A stretch of DNA of 64,000 bases, from positions 4,030,001-4,094,000 of the forward strand of contig NZ_CP032419.1 of assembly GCF_003595175.1 (NCBI RefSeq), in the 5' to 3' direction. The notes below the pieces were generated by a model, which did not search any database, was not told the origin of the DNA, and worked only from the letters and a program-made list of their open reading frames with translations. Source of the DNA: Pseudomonas cavernae. Lineage in GTDB: Bacteria; Pseudomonadota; Gammaproteobacteria; Pseudomonadales; Pseudomonadaceae. Position numbers and translations under genes: made by a program. Shown here in pieces: positions 30,045-41,877 of the stretch (position 1 is the first letter of the stretch; every line of letters begins with the position of its first letter).

Positions 30045-30801
30045 AGACGGGGTTGGCGCAGTCGATAAACAGGTGCTCGATGGCGAAGCGCCGCGCCAGG
30101 TAGTCGCCCAGCGCCTGCACGCCATAGCGCTCGGTGGCATGGTGGCCGGCGGCGATGAAGCTGATGCCGTTTTCCCGGGCACTGTGGAAGGTCTGCTCGG
30201 AGGCTTCGCCGGTCAGATAGAGGTCGACCCCGGCGGCGATCGCCTGATCGATGTAGCCCTGGCCGCCGCCGGTGCACCAGCCGATGCGGCGGACCATCCC
30301 GGCGCCCTCCACCAGCAGCGGTTCGCGGCCCAGCACCTCTTGCACCCGACGGGCGAAATCACGCGGACTCATGGGTTCGGCCAGCGAGCCGACCAAGCCG
30401 ACGGTGCGCGGATTGCCCGGCTCCAGCGGGCCCTCGACGACGATGTCCAGCTGCCGCGCCAGTTGCACGTTGTTGCCCACCTCGGCGTGCAGATCCAGCG
30501 GCAGGTGATAGGCCAGCAGGCTGATGTCATGGCTGAGCAGGGTCTTCAGGCGGCGCTGCTTCATGCCGGTGATGCAGGGGTTCTCGCCCTTCCAGAAATA
30601 GCCATGGTGCACCAGCACCACATCGGCATCGGCCGCCACCGCCGCATCCAGCAGCGCCTGGCTGGCGGTGACGCCGCTGACGATGCGCCGCACCTGCGGC
30701 CGGCCTTCGACTTGCAGGCCGTTGGGGCAGTAGTCACTGATGCGCGCGGCATCCAGGTAACGTTCGGCTTCTTCCACCAGCGTGGTCAGGGCAATGGCCA
30801 T
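30043..30801 (-). CDS. Nif3-like (YbgI) dinuclear metal protein
   Basis: It has 252 residues of the Nif3/YbgI family, ring-forming proteins with a dinuclear metal site, also annotated as GTP cyclohydrolase I type 2-like; cellular role uncertain. DYCPNGLQVEG, VLVHHGYFWKGE (His-His metal motif, about 64-75), the central GVDLYLTGEASEQ and AGHHATERYGVQAL (second His motif) are present. The last codons and the stop lie against the repeat element. It is transcribed away from algW. Confidence 0.92.
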   Translation of the reverse strand: MAIALTTLVEEAERYLDAARISDYCPNGLQVEGRPQVRRIVSGVTASQALLDAAVAADADVVLVHHGYFWKGENPCITGMKQRRLKTLLSHDISLLAYHLPLDLHAEVGNNVQLARQLDIVVEGPLEPGNPRTVGLVGSLAEPMSPRDFARRVQEVLGREPLLVEGAGMVRRIGWCTGGGQGYIDQAIAAGVDLYLTGEASEQTFHSARENGISFIAAGHHATERYGVQALGDYLARRFAIEHLFIDCANPV

Positions 30802-30854
30802 GGGAATTCCTCTTTGCTGCAGCCCGGCCGCTCCATTATTGACGATCGGGCCTC

Positions 30855-30860
30855 TATAAT
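30855..30860 (+). promoter_or_regulatory. Candidate -10 element of algW
   Basis: A perfect TATAAT stands 52 bp before the algW ATG. The only TTGAC-like hexamer (30839) is 10 bp away, too close to act as its -35, so the promoter is incomplete on inspection. Confidence 0.35.
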
Positions 30861-30911
30861 GGCTCCACCTTAAGGGCCGCTCTGCGCCCTCGCAACCCTC
30901 AGGATTTTTCG

Positions 30912-32075
<1,164 letters not shown>

Positions 32076-32097
32076 CCCGCGCCGCCCCTGAAACCAC

Positions 32098-32135
32098 AGA
32101 GCCGGACCCACTTGCACGGGTCCGGCTCTTTTTTT
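32098..32135 (+). terminator. Rho-independent terminator of algW
   Basis: AGAGCCGGACCC pairs with GGGTCCGGCTCT around an 8-nt loop and is followed by T tract to 32135. It lies in the 71-bp gap between convergent algW and hisC; the minus strand lacks a matching T run. Confidence 0.9.
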
Positions 32136-32146
32136 CACGCGACCGG

Positions 32147-33199
32147 CTAGAGCGTCTGCAACGCCGCCAATAAGGCCTGATTCTGCTCCGGCGCGCCGAT
32201 GCTGATGCGCAGGAACTGGGCGATGCGCGCCTGCTTGAAGTGACGCACTATCACCCCCTGCTCGCGCAGCGCCGCGGCCAGTTGCGCGGCATCCTTGTGC
32301 GGATGGCGGGCGAAGACGAAGTTGGCGGCCGATGGCAGCACCTCGAAGCCGAGCGCTTGCAGGCCAGCGACCACTTGCTCGCGGCTGGCGATCACCTTGG
32401 CGCAGGTTGCCTCGAAATAGGCGCGATCCTCGAACGCCGCCGCCGCGCCGGCGATGGCCATGCGGTCCAACGGATAGGAGTTGAAGCTGTTCTTGATCCG
32501 CTCCAGCGCCTCGATCAGCTCGGGATGGCCGACCGCCAGACCGACGCGCAGGCCGGCCAGCGAGCGCGACTTCGACAGGGTCTGGGTCACCAGCAGGTTC
32601 GGGTACTTGTCCACCAGGCTGATCGCGGTCTCGCCGCCGAAGTCGATATAGGCCTCGTCGACCAGCACCACCGAATCCGGATTGGCCTGCAGCAGGCGCT
32701 CGATGGCCTCCAACGCCAGCAGGCAACCGGTCGGCGCATTGGGGTTGGGGAAGACGATGCCACCGTTCGGCCGGGCGTAGTCCTCGATGCGGATCTGGAA
32801 CTGTTCGTCCAGCGCCAGCGCCTCAAAGGGGATGCCGTACAGGCCGCAGTAGACCGGGTAGAAGCTGTAGGTCACATCCGGGAACAGCAGCGGCTTGCCG
32901 TGCTGGAACAAGCCGTGGAAAGCATGCGCCAGCACCTCGTCGGAGCCGTTGCCGACGAACACCTGACTCGCCTGCACACCGTAGTAGTCGGCCACCGCCT
33001 GCTTGAGGCGCTCGCCGTTGGGATCGGGGTACAGGCGCAGGTTGTCGTTCAGCTCGGCCTGCATGGCGGACAGCGCCTGGGGCGACGGGCCGTAGGGGTT
33101 CTCGTTGGTGTTGAGCTTGACCAGCTTGGCCAGCTTCGGTTGCTCACCCGGTACATAGGGAACCAGGTCCTTGACGAAGGGGCTCCAGAATTTGCTCAT
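32147..33199 (-). CDS. hisC: HisC, histidinol-phosphate aminotransferase
   Basis: Fold-type I PLP enzyme that transaminates imidazole-acetol phosphate in histidine synthesis. It has 350 residues. [13 protein letters not shown] (substrate loop), [19 protein letters not shown], the Asp/Tyr in LVDEAYIDF and the PLP lysine Lys210 in [12 protein letters not shown] are all present. It is last of the hisG-hisD-hisC run; a REP palindrome lies in the 88-bp gap after hisD. Confidence 0.96.
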   Translation of the reverse strand: MSKFWSPFVKDLVPYVPGEQPKLAKLVKLNTNENPYGPSPQALSAMQAELNDNLRLYPDPNGERLKQAVADYYGVQASQVFVGNGSDEVLAHAFHGLFQHGKPLLFPDVTYSFYPVYCGLYGIPFEALALDEQFQIRIEDYARPNGGIVFPNPNAPTGCLLALEAIERLLQANPDSVVLVDEAYIDFGGETAISLVDKYPNLLVTQTLSKSRSLAGLRVGLAVGHPELIEALERIKNSFNSYPLDRMAIAGAAAAFEDRAYFEATCAKVIASREQVVAGLQALGFEVLPSAANFVFARHPHKDAAQLAAALREQGVIVRHFKQARIAQFLRISIGAPEQNQALLAALQTL

Positions 33200-33243
33200 G
33201 CCCTTCTCTCCTCGAATGCGTTGACATCATGGGGCCGCGCATC

Positions 33244-33273
33244 GATGGGTAGCGCTGCGCGCAACCCATCCTA
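33244..33273. repeat. REP-like palindrome between hisD and hisC
   Basis: GATGGGT...AACCCATCCTAC forms a short hairpin, and the 30-nt sequence differs at only two positions from the right half of the repeat at 49424-49491. It represents half of that larger repeat. It lies inside an operon-like run, between the hisD stop and the hisC start. Confidence 0.7.
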
Positions 33274-33287
33274 CGGCGGCCGCTGTT

Positions 33288-34598
33288 TCAATTTTTGATG
33301 CGGTACTCGGCGCTGCGCGCGTGGGCGGTCAGCGATTCGCCGCGGGCCAGCACCGAGGCGATCTTGCCCAGTTCCGAGGCACCGTCCGCCGAACAGTGAA
33401 TGATCGACGAGCGCTTCTGGAAGTCGTACACCCCCAGCGGCGAGGAGTAGCGCGCAGTACCGGAAGTCGGCAGCACGTGATTGGGCCCGGCACAGTAGTC
33501 GCCCAGCGCCTCGGCGGTATACCTGCCCATAAATATCGCGCCGGCGTGGCGGATCTGCGGCAGCCACTTCGCGGGATCGGCGACCGACAGCTCCAAGTGC
33601 TCCGGGGCGATACGGTTAGCCACCTCGATGGCCTGAGCCATATCGGCGACCTGGATCAGCGCGCCGCGCCCCTCCATGGAAGTACGGGCAATCGCCTCGC
33701 GCTCCAGGGTCGGCAGCAGCTTGGCGATGCTCGCCGCGACCTGGTCGAGGAACGCCGCATCCGGGCTGACCAGGATCGCCTGGGCATCCTCGTCGTGCTC
33801 GGCCTGGGAGAACAGGTCCATGGCGATCCAGTCCGGATCGGTCTGACCGTCGCACACCACCAGAATCTCCGACGGCCCGGCGATCATGTCGATGCCAACC
33901 TTGCCGAACACGTGACGCTTGGCGGTGGCCACATAGATGTTGCCGGGACCGACTATCTTGTCCACCGGCGGCACGCTCTCGGTGCCATAGGCCAGCGCCG
34001 CCACGGCCTGGGCGCCGCCGATGGTGAACACCCGATCGACGCCGGCGATGGCGGCGGCGGCGAGGACGATCTCGTTGATATCCCCGCGCGGGGTCGGCAC
34101 CACCATCACCACTTCCGGCACTCCGGCGACCTTGGCCGGAATCGCGTTCATCAGCACCGAGGACGGGTAAGAGGCCTTGCCGCCCGGCACATACAGGCCG
34201 GCGCGATCCAGCGGGGTGACCTGCTGGCCGAGCACGGTGCCGTCGGCCTCGGTGTAGCTCCAGGAATCCTGCTTCTGCTTCTCGTGGTAGCGGCGCACCC
34301 GCTCGGCGGCGGTTTCCAGGGCAGCACGCTGGGCCGGGGTGATACGGGTCAGGGCCAGTTCCAGGCGCTCGCGCGGCAGGATCAGGTCGGCCATGCCGGC
34401 CACCTCGAGACCGTCGAAGCGCCGGGTGTATTCGACCAGCGCCGCATCGCCACGCTCACGCACGGCGGCGATGATCTCCAGCACGCGCTGGTTGACCGCA
34501 TCGTCCGACACGCTTTCCCAGCTCAGCAGATGATCCAGATGACGGGCGAAGTCCGAATCGGCGGCGTTGAGTCGGCGGATGGCGATGGGAGCGGTCAT
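33288..34598 (-). CDS. hisD: HisD, histidinol dehydrogenase
   Basis: Zinc enzyme that oxidises L-histidinol to histidine in two NAD-dependent steps. It has 436 residues. [49 protein letters not shown], the [10 protein letters not shown] metal region and the [26 protein letters not shown]-terminal signature are visible. It follows hisG after 124 bp that contain a GC hairpin (34698-34716). Confidence 0.97.
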   Translation of the reverse strand: MTAPIAIRRLNAADSDFARHLDHLLSWESVSDDAVNQRVLEIIAAVRERGDAALVEYTRRFDGLEVAGMADLILPRERLELALTRITPAQRAALETAAERVRRYHEKQKQDSWSYTEADGTVLGQQVTPLDRAGLYVPGGKASYPSSVLMNAIPAKVAGVPEVVMVVPTPRGDINEIVLAAAAIAGVDRVFTIGGAQAVAALAYGTESVPPVDKIVGPGNIYVATAKRHVFGKVGIDMIAGPSEILVVCDGQTDPDWIAMDLFSQAEHDEDAQAILVSPDAAFLDQVAASIAKLLPTLEREAIARTSMEGRGALIQVADMAQAIEVANRIAPEHLELSVADPAKWLPQIRHAGAIFMGRYTAEALGDYCAGPNHVLPTSGTARYSSPLGVYDFQKRSSIIHCSADGASELGKIASVLARGESLTAHARSAEYRIKN

Positions 34599-34697
34599 AG
34601 CGAAGCCTCGTGGTGATGGCAGGATCTCGGGCGCCGCTAGACTAGCAAGCCCACCGTGCGGGCACCCGAGAAAATTGGCTATGACACGGATAGGCGG

Positions 34698-34716
34698 GCG
34701 CGACGCGATGTCGCGC
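34698..34716. other. GC-rich hairpin between hisG and hisD
   Basis: GCGCGAC and GTCGCGC form a perfect 7-bp stem around GCGAT, 7 bp beyond the hisG stop. No T run follows on either strand, so it is not a standard terminator; it may affect RNA processing or be chance in GC-rich sequence. Confidence 0.4.
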
Positions 34717-34722
34717 GGGGTG

Positions 34723-35358
34723 TCAGCTAGGGTGTCGCGACTCGACCGCTTGGCGCAGGGTATCGATCAGCGCCTGGATGCGCGCGTGCTGCATCTTCAT
34801 CGACGCCTTGTTGACGATCAGCCGCGAACTGATCGGGGCGATCAACTCCTGCGGCTCCAGACCGTTGGCGCGCAGGGTGTTGCCGGTGTCGACCACGTCG
34901 ATGATCTTGTCGGCCAGGCCGACCAGCGGCGCCAGTTCCATCGAGCCATACAGCTTGATCACATCGACCTGACGGCCCTGCTCGGCGTAGTAGCGCTTGG
35001 CGACGTTGACGAACTTGGTGGCCACGCGCAGGCGGCCCCTGGGCTCCGGCGCGCCGACTCGCCCGGCGGTCATCAGCTTGCAATTGGCGATGCGCAGATC
35101 CAGCGGCTCGTACAGGCCCTGACCACCGTATTCCAGCAGCACGTCCTTGCCGGCCACGCCGAGGTCGGCGGCACCGTGCTCGACATAGGTCGGCACGTCG
35201 GTGGCGCGCACGATCAGCAGGCGCACATCCTCCTGGGTGGTGGGGATGATCAGCTTGCGGCTCTTGTCCGGATTCTCGGTCGGCACGATGCCGGCCTCGG
35301 CCAGCAGCGGCAGGGTGTCATCGAGGATACGGCCTTTGGATAGCGCGATGGTCAGCAT
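34723..35358 (-). CDS. hisG: HisG, ATP phosphoribosyltransferase, short form
   Basis: First enzyme of histidine synthesis. It has 211 residues, the short form that lacks the C-terminal regulatory domain and normally works with HisZ, which is not in this window. [32 protein letters not shown] and the [19 protein letters not shown] (5-phospho-ribosyl loop) are typical. An in-frame codon at 35397 would add 13 unlikely residues; ATG 35358 is preferred. Confidence 0.96.
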   Translation of the reverse strand: MLTIALSKGRILDDTLPLLAEAGIVPTENPDKSRKLIIPTTQEDVRLLIVRATDVPTYVEHGAADLGVAGKDVLLEYGGQGLYEPLDLRIANCKLMTAGRVGAPEPRGRLRVATKFVNVAKRYYAEQGRQVDVIKLYGSMELAPLVGLADKIIDVVDTGNTLRANGLEPQELIAPISSRLIVNKASMKMQHARIQALIDTLRQAVESRHPS

Positions 35359-35387
35359 GAAACGAGATGTCCTTAGCGGCGTGCCCG

Positions 35388-35414
35388 CCCCGGCCAACCC
35401 ATGGTCGGCCGGGG
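35388..35414. other. GC-rich hairpin between murA and hisG
   Basis: CCCCGGCC (35388-35395) and GGCCGGGG (35407-35414) form a perfect 8-bp stem around 11 nt in the 72-bp gap between murA and hisG. Without a T run it is at best a weak terminator or an mRNA-stabilising hairpin separating the cell-wall and histidine genes. Confidence 0.4.
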
Positions 35415-35430
35415 TCTGGCGCGCCGCCGG

Positions 35431-36958
<1,528 letters not shown>

Positions 36959-37021
36959 GTTCAACCTCAATCAGCGCACTTGTTAACTACAGCAGAGCCT
37001 AGGCTCGCGGGTCGGCCATGA

Positions 37022-37079
37022 TACAAAAAAGCCCCCCGCCTGCGAACCCCATGCTATGCGGGCACTGACGGAGGGCTGG
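37022..37079 (-). terminator. Terminator of the mla operon
   Basis: On the minus strand after mlaB, AGCCCTCCG and CGGGGGGCT pair (one G-U) with an inner GCCCGCA...GCAGGC-like pairing, followed by TTTTTTG. It ends transcription before ibaG. Confidence 0.7.
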
Positions 37080-37089
37080 GTGTCTCGCT

Positions 37090-37398
37090 TCAATCCTGCA
37101 GCGGCAGCAGTTCGGTCAAGCCGGAAACCTGGGCGATCCTGCCCATGTCTTTGGGCAGAGCCCGCACCACCAGACGCTTGCCGGCCACCTGGGCATCGCG
37201 CAGGAAAGCCAGCAACAAGGACAGACCGACGCTGCTCGAGTGCTCGACCGCCGCGCAGTCCAGTACCAGCTCGGATGCCTCGGCGGAGCGAATCAGGCGC
37301 CCGCCTTCGCTGCGCAGTTCAGGGCCGGAGCGATAATCGAGCACGCCCTCGAGCCGCAGCACGCCACCCGCCTCCTGGCGAATGCTGGCTTCACTCAT
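37090..37398 (-). CDS. mlaB: MlaB, STAS-domain subunit of the Mla transporter
   Basis: Cytoplasmic STAS protein that binds the MlaF ATPase in the MlaFEDB complex. It has 102 residues from MSEASIRQEAGGVLRLEG; LVLDCAAVEHSSSVGLSLLLAFLRDA contains the STAS Ser/Thr region. The upstream in-frame ORF extension runs into mlaC and is dropped. It overlaps mlaC by 8 bp and is last in the operon. Confidence 0.93.
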   Translation of the reverse strand: MSEASIRQEAGGVLRLEGVLDYRSGPELRSEGGRLIRSAEASELVLDCAAVEHSSSVGLSLLLAFLRDAQVAGKRLVVRALPKDMGRIAQVSGLTELLPLQD

Positions 37399-38044
37399 GG
37401 CCGGCAGCCTGCTGGCCAGCCTCGGTGTTTTTCGCGTTGGCCACCACCTGCGCCCAACCATCGATGGTCTTGTTCAGGTCGTTGCCATTTCTTTGCATGG
37501 CATCGGCGAACTGATCGCGGAACAGCTTGCCGATGTTGATGCCGTTGATGGTGACGTTACGCAGCATCCACTGGTCGTTGATCTTCACCATGGTGTAGGT
37601 CACCGGATAGATCGTGCCGTTGCTGCCGCGCACCTCCATATTGACGCTGGTACGGTCTGGGTCCGACTGCTTGGCGCTGCTCGGCAGCACGCGGATGTCC
37701 TGATTGTCGTACTCCAGCAGGGCATTGCCGTAGAACTGCATCAGGCTGCGCTTGAAGTTCTCCTGGAAGCGCGTCATCTGCTCGGGGCTAGCGCCGCGCG
37801 AATACTTGACGGTCATGATGCTGCGGGAAATACCGTCCGTGTCCACCACCGGGCCGATGATGCGGTTCAGCGCGTCGTAAAAGGCGCTCGGATTGCTGCG
37901 ATACTGCTCCTTGTTGGCCTTCAGGTTCTGGAGCATTTCACTGGTGGTCCGCTGCACCACCTGCTGCGCCGCAGGCGCGGCAAGGACGAACAGCGGGAAT
38001 ACGGCCAGCAGCACCAGCAGGCCGCGACGCAGAACATTAATCAT
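37391..38044 (-). CDS. mlaC: MlaC, periplasmic phospholipid carrier
   Basis: Soluble shuttle carrying phospholipid between MlaA in the outer membrane and MlaFEDB in the inner membrane. It has 217 residues from MINVLRRGLL, with a signal peptide to about residue 24 (VLAAPAA). SMTVKYSRGASPEQ-like and ITYPVTYTMVKINDQWMLRNVTINGINIG segments match the Ttg2D/MlaC family. A codon five residues upstream is possible; ATG 38044 gives the better signal peptide. Confidence 0.94.
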   Translation of the reverse strand: MINVLRRGLLVLLAVFPLFVLAAPAAQQVVQRTTSEMLQNLKANKEQYRSNPSAFYDALNRIIGPVVDTDGISRSIMTVKYSRGASPEQMTRFQENFKRSLMQFYGNALLEYDNQDIRVLPSSAKQSDPDRTSVNMEVRGSNGTIYPVTYTMVKINDQWMLRNVTINGINIGKLFRDQFADAMQRNGNDLNKTIDGWAQVVANAKNTEAGQQAAGHE

Positions 38045-38055
38045 GGGCAAAGTCC

Positions 38056-38523
38056 TCACTTGGCTTCTTTGTTCACCGAGTTGATCAGGAATTTCCCGAT
38101 CAAGTCCTCCAACACTAACGACGACTGAGTGTCATGAATGGTTCCGCCATCCTTGAGCACGGCGTCGTCTCCGCCGACGCTGAGGCCAACATATTTCTCG
38201 CCCAGCAGACCGGCGGTGAGAATCGAAGCCGTGGAGTCGGCGGGCAGATTGTCCACGCGCTTTTCCAGCTCCATGGTCACCCGCCCGGTATAGCTGTCGC
38301 GATCCAGATCGATGGCCGTGACCTTGCCAATGGTGACCCCGGCCATGGTGACCTTGGCCCTGACAGTCAGGCCGGCGATGTTGTCGAAATTGGCGTACAA
38401 CTTATAAGTGTCCTGCCCGGCGCCCACCGACAGGCCGCTGACCCGCAGCGCCAGCAGCAGCAAGGCCAACAAGCCAGCCAGGAGGAACAGGCCGACACCA
38501 ATTTCCAGGGTGCGGATTTGCAT
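38056..38523 (-). CDS. mlaD: MlaD, MCE-domain subunit of the Mla transporter
   Basis: Membrane-anchored protein forming the hexameric periplasmic MCE ring that passes lipid between MlaC and MlaE. It has 155 residues: a membrane segment at 8-28 (GVGLFLLAGLLALLLLALRV) and an MCE domain (about 38-120, YKLYANFDNIAGLTVRAKVTMAGVTIGKV). The start overlaps the mlaE stop by 1 bp. Confidence 0.96.
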   Translation of the reverse strand: MQIRTLEIGVGLFLLAGLLALLLLALRVSGLSVGAGQDTYKLYANFDNIAGLTVRAKVTMAGVTIGKVTAIDLDRDSYTGRVTMELEKRVDNLPADSTASILTAGLLGEKYVGLSVGGDDAVLKDGGTIHDTQSSLVLEDLIGKFLINSVNKEAK

Positions 38524-39320
38524 CAGAAATCTCCAAACATCAAAGCGGTCAGGATGAAGTCCAGGCCTAGCACGGCCAGCGAGGCATAGACCACAGTTTT
38601 TGTCGTTGCACGGCTGATCCCTTCCGAGGTCGGCTCGCAGTCATAACCCTGGAATACGGCGATCCAGGTCACCACCCAGGCGAAAACAATGCTCTTGATC
38701 ACGCCATTGAGCACGTCGTCATAGAAGGACACGCTGTTTTGCATGTTCGCCCAGAACGAGCCCTCGTAGACGCCGAGCCAGTCGATGGCCACCATCGCCC
38801 CACCCCAGATACCGACCACGCAGAAGATCAGGGTCAGCAGCGGCAGGGAGATGAAGCCGGCCAACAGACGCGGAGCGATGATGTACTTGAGCGGGTCGAC
38901 ACCGATCATCGCCAGACTCGAGAGCTGCTCGGTGGATTTCATATTGCCGATTTCCGCCGTCAGCGCCGAACCGGCACGCCCGGCGAACAACAGCGCGGTC
39001 ACCACCGGGCCGAGCTCACGCAGCAAGGTCAGGGCCACCATCTGCCCGACCGCCTGCTCGGAGCCGTAATCACTGAGGATGCTGAAACCCTGCAGCGCCA
39101 GCACCATGCCGATGAAGACGCCGGACACCACGATGATCACCAGCGACAGCACGCCGACCGCGTACAGCTGCTTGATCAGCAACTGCAGCCAATGGCCCTG
39201 ACCGTTGTGCCCGAACATGGCGCGCACGAGAAAGATGGTCGACTTGCCCAGCGCAGCGACCACGTCGATGCCTGCCCGCCCGAGCAGACGAATGCGCTCG
39301 ATAATGGATTTCTTGCGCAT
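38523..39320 (-). CDS. mlaE: MlaE, permease of the Mla transporter
   Basis: Inner-membrane permease of the MlaFEDB lipid transporter. It has 265 residues with about five hydrophobic segments. The conserved LLRELGPVVTALLFAGRAGSALTAEIG stretch (about 96-122) is the family signature and includes the coupling region for MlaF. Its start overlaps the mlaF stop by 1 bp. Confidence 0.96.
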   Translation of the reverse strand: MRKKSIIERIRLLGRAGIDVVAALGKSTIFLVRAMFGHNGQGHWLQLLIKQLYAVGVLSLVIIVVSGVFIGMVLALQGFSILSDYGSEQAVGQMVALTLLRELGPVVTALLFAGRAGSALTAEIGNMKSTEQLSSLAMIGVDPLKYIIAPRLLAGFISLPLLTLIFCVVGIWGGAMVAIDWLGVYEGSFWANMQNSVSFYDDVLNGVIKSIVFAWVVTWIAVFQGYDCEPTSEGISRATTKTVVYASLAVLGLDFILTALMFGDF

Positions 39321-40129
39321 CAGCGCGCCCCCAGAAGATCGTCGCGGTAATCCGGCGCCGGATAATGGAAAGGCACCGGCCCATCCTCCGTGCCTTTCAT
39401 AAACTGATGGATACGCGGGTTGTCGGAATTCATCAGCTCGGCTGGCGTGCCCTGCCCCAGGACCTGGCCATCACCCACCACATAGAGGTAATCGGCGATG
39501 CTCGCGGTTTCCGCCAGATCGTGGGACACGACGATACTGGTGATCCCCAGCGCATCGGTGAGCAGACGGATCAGCCGCACCAGCACGCCCATGGCGATCG
39601 GGTCCTGGCCAACGAAGGGTTCGTCATACATGAGAATCTGCGGGTCCAGGGCAATCGCCCGCGCCAGCGCCACGCGGCGCTTCATGCCGCCCGACAGCTC
39701 ATCCGGCATCAGCTCGATCGCACCGCGCAGGCCGACCGCCTCGAGCTTCATCAGGACGATGTCGCGGATCATCTCTTCCGGCAACTGGGTGTGCACGCGC
39801 AACGGAAAGGCGACGTTCTCGAACACATCGAGATCGGTGAACAACGCGCCGCTCTGGAACAGCACACCCATCTGCTTGCGCATATCGAACAGTTCACGGC
39901 GCGAAAGATCGGGAAGATTCTGGCCATTGACCCGGATCTCGCCGCTGGCGGGGCGCAACTGCGCGCCGATCAAGCGAAGAAGGGTGGTCTTGCCGCAACC
40001 GGAAGGCCCCATGATCCCGGTGACCTTGCCGCGCGGAAAACGGATATCCACATTGTCGAAAATACTGCGGGAGCCACGCTTGAAGGAGACGCCCTTCAGC
40101 TCGACCGCATAGGCATTATCGGCGCTCAT
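39320..40129 (-). CDS. mlaF: MlaF, ATPase of the Mla transporter
   Basis: ABC ATPase energising lipid transport for outer-membrane asymmetry (ttg2A in other Pseudomonas). It has 269 residues: Walker A GPSGCGKTT (about 41-49), signature LSGGMKRRVALARA (about 144-157), Walker B ILMYDEPFVGQDP. It is first of mlaFEDCB. No mlaA is in the window. The promoter must lie in the 241 bp shared with kdsD. Confidence 0.97.
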   Translation of the reverse strand: MSADNAYAVELKGVSFKRGSRSIFDNVDIRFPRGKVTGIMGPSGCGKTTLLRLIGAQLRPASGEIRVNGQNLPDLSRRELFDMRKQMGVLFQSGALFTDLDVFENVAFPLRVHTQLPEEMIRDIVLMKLEAVGLRGAIELMPDELSGGMKRRVALARAIALDPQILMYDEPFVGQDPIAMGVLVRLIRLLTDALGITSIVVSHDLAETASIADYLYVVGDGQVLGQGTPAELMNSDNPRIHQFMKGTEDGPVPFHYPAPDYRDDLLGAR

Positions 40130-40329
40130 CTAGACTCCTTGCGATGCAGCCTTCCCGTTCAGATGCCAGCGCCCCGAAAGAAAATCGCGCTGACTGGACG
40201 GGCCGAATAGGCCGCGCACTATAGCATTGCGCCTGCTGGCACCCAAGCGCGAAACCGCTCGCGCCGGCATTGTGAGCGCGCTGCCAACCGCAGATGCAAA
40301 GCTCAGGTGAGTGATTTGCCCTTTGCCGC

Positions 40330-40335
40330 TATAAT
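40330..40335 (+). promoter_or_regulatory. Candidate -10 element of kdsD
   Basis: A perfect TATAAT 36 bp before the kdsD start. No good -35 hexamer lies 16-18 bp upstream, so either the promoter needs an activator or the match is chance. The region is shared with divergent mlaF. Confidence 0.4.
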
Positions 40336-40370
40336 CGCCACCCTTTCACCCGGCCAGCGCAACGATTCCC

Positions 40371-41345
40371 ATGACGCACCCCAGTGACCTGATCCAGTCC
40401 GCACAGCGCACCATCCGCCTGGAACTCGAGGCGGTAGAGGGCCTGCTGCCACGTATCGACGCCAATTTCGTGCGCGCCTGCGAGTTGATTCTCGCCTGCA
40501 AGGGCCGCGTGGTCGTGGTCGGCATGGGCAAGTCCGGGCACATCGGCAACAAGATCGCCGCCACCCTGGCCAGCACCGGCACCACCGCCTTCTTCGTCCA
40601 CCCGGCCGAAGCTAGCCATGGCGACATGGGCATGATCACCCGTGACGATTTGGTGCTGGCCCTGTCCAACTCCGGCTCGACGGCGGAAATCGTCACCCTG
40701 CTGCCACTGATCAAGCGCCTCGGCATCACTCTGATCAGCATGACCGGCAACCCCGACTCGCCGCTGGCCAAGGCCGCCGAGGCCAACCTCGACGCCCGCG
40801 TCCCGCAGGAAGCCTGCCCGCTGAACCTAGCGCCGACGTCGTCGACCACCGCCGCCCTGGTGCTCGGCGACGCTCTGGCCATCGCCCTGCTGGAGGCGCG
40901 CGGCTTTACCGCCGAGGACTTCGCCTTCTCGCACCCGGGCGGCGCGCTGGGCCGACGCCTGCTGCTGAAGGTGGAAAACGTCATGCATGCCGGCAGCGAC
41001 TTGCCGCAGGTGCAACGCGGCACGGCACTGAAGGTCGCCCTCCTGGAGATGACCGAGAAAGGCCTGGGCATGACCGCCATAGTCGAGAGCGACGGTCATC
41101 TCGCTGGAATCTTCACCGATGGCGACCTGCGCCGCGCCCTCGACCGCGGCATCGACATCCGCCAGGCAACCATCGACAGTGTCATGACCCCGCACGGCAA
41201 GACCGCACGCGCGGAAATGCTCGCCGCCGAGGCGCTGAAAATCATGGAAGACCACAAGATCAGTGCACTGGTGGTGGTCGACGCGCAGGATCGACCGATT
41301 GGCGCCCTGAATATGCATGACCTGCTGCGCGCCGGAGTGATGTGA
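40371..41345 (+). CDS. kdsD: KdsD, D-arabinose 5-phosphate isomerase
   Basis: Converts ribulose 5-phosphate to arabinose 5-phosphate for Kdo synthesis. It has 324 residues: a SIS domain (about 40-180, VVVVGMGKSGHIGNKIAATLASTGT; LALSNSGSTAEIV) and two CBS domains (about 205-324). The His of FVHPAEASHGD and FSHPGGALGRRLL are family active-site positions. It precedes kdsC, completing two Kdo steps in one operon. Confidence 0.96.
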   Translation: MTHPSDLIQSAQRTIRLELEAVEGLLPRIDANFVRACELILACKGRVVVVGMGKSGHIGNKIAATLASTGTTAFFVHPAEASHGDMGMITRDDLVLALSNSGSTAEIVTLLPLIKRLGITLISMTGNPDSPLAKAAEANLDARVPQEACPLNLAPTSSTTAALVLGDALAIALLEARGFTAEDFAFSHPGGALGRRLLLKVENVMHAGSDLPQVQRGTALKVALLEMTEKGLGMTAIVESDGHLAGIFTDGDLRRALDRGIDIRQATIDSVMTPHGKTARAEMLAAEALKIMEDHKISALVVVDAQDRPIGALNMHDLLRAGVM

Positions 41346-41869
41346 TGAGCGACGAACTGCTGCAACGCGCCCGCGCGATCAAGTTGGCGATCTTCGATGT
41401 CGACGGCGTACTGACCGACGGCCGTCTGTACTTCCTCACCGACGGCAGCGAATTCAAGACCTTCAACACCCTCGACGGCCATGGCATCAAGATGCTGATC
41501 AACTCCGGGGTGCGCACCGCCATCATCAGCGGACGCAAAACCCCGGTGGTCGAACGCCGCGCACAGAACCTGGGGATTCAACACCTCTACCAAGGCCGCG
41601 AAGACAAACTGGTGGTACTCGACGAACTGCTCGGTGAACTCGGCCTAAAGTATGAGCAAGTGGCCTACCTGGGCGACGACTTGCCGGACCTGCCGGTGAT
41701 TCGCCGCGTCGGCCTAGGTATGGCGGTAGCCAGCGCCGACCGCTTCGTCCGCGAACACGCCCACGGCGTCACCCAGGCACGCGGCGGCGAAGGCGCGGCC
41801 CGTGAGTTTTGCGAACTGATCATGTGCGCCCAAGGCAGCCTGGATGCTGCCCAAGCCGCCTACCTGTAG
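41345..41869 (+). CDS. kdsC: KdsC, Kdo 8-phosphate phosphatase
   Basis: HAD-superfamily phosphatase releasing Kdo from Kdo-8-phosphate. It has 174 residues, the short cap-less tetrameric type. FDVDGVLTDG gives nucleophile Asp18 and Asp20; SGRKTPVVERRAQ and YLGDDLPDLPVI are motifs II-IV. ATG 41345 overlaps the kdsD stop as TGATG; GTG 41342 just before it is also possible. Confidence 0.96.
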   Translation: MSDELLQRARAIKLAIFDVDGVLTDGRLYFLTDGSEFKTFNTLDGHGIKMLINSGVRTAIISGRKTPVVERRAQNLGIQHLYQGREDKLVVLDELLGELGLKYEQVAYLGDDLPDLPVIRRVGLGMAVASADRFVREHAHGVTQARGGEGAAREFCELIMCAQGSLDAAQAAYL

Positions 41870-41877
41870 AGCCGAGC

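Noticed and set aside
30839..30860. TTGACG plus TATAAT before algW as a full promoter
   Set aside because: The spacing is 10 bp; only the -10 was kept, at low confidence.
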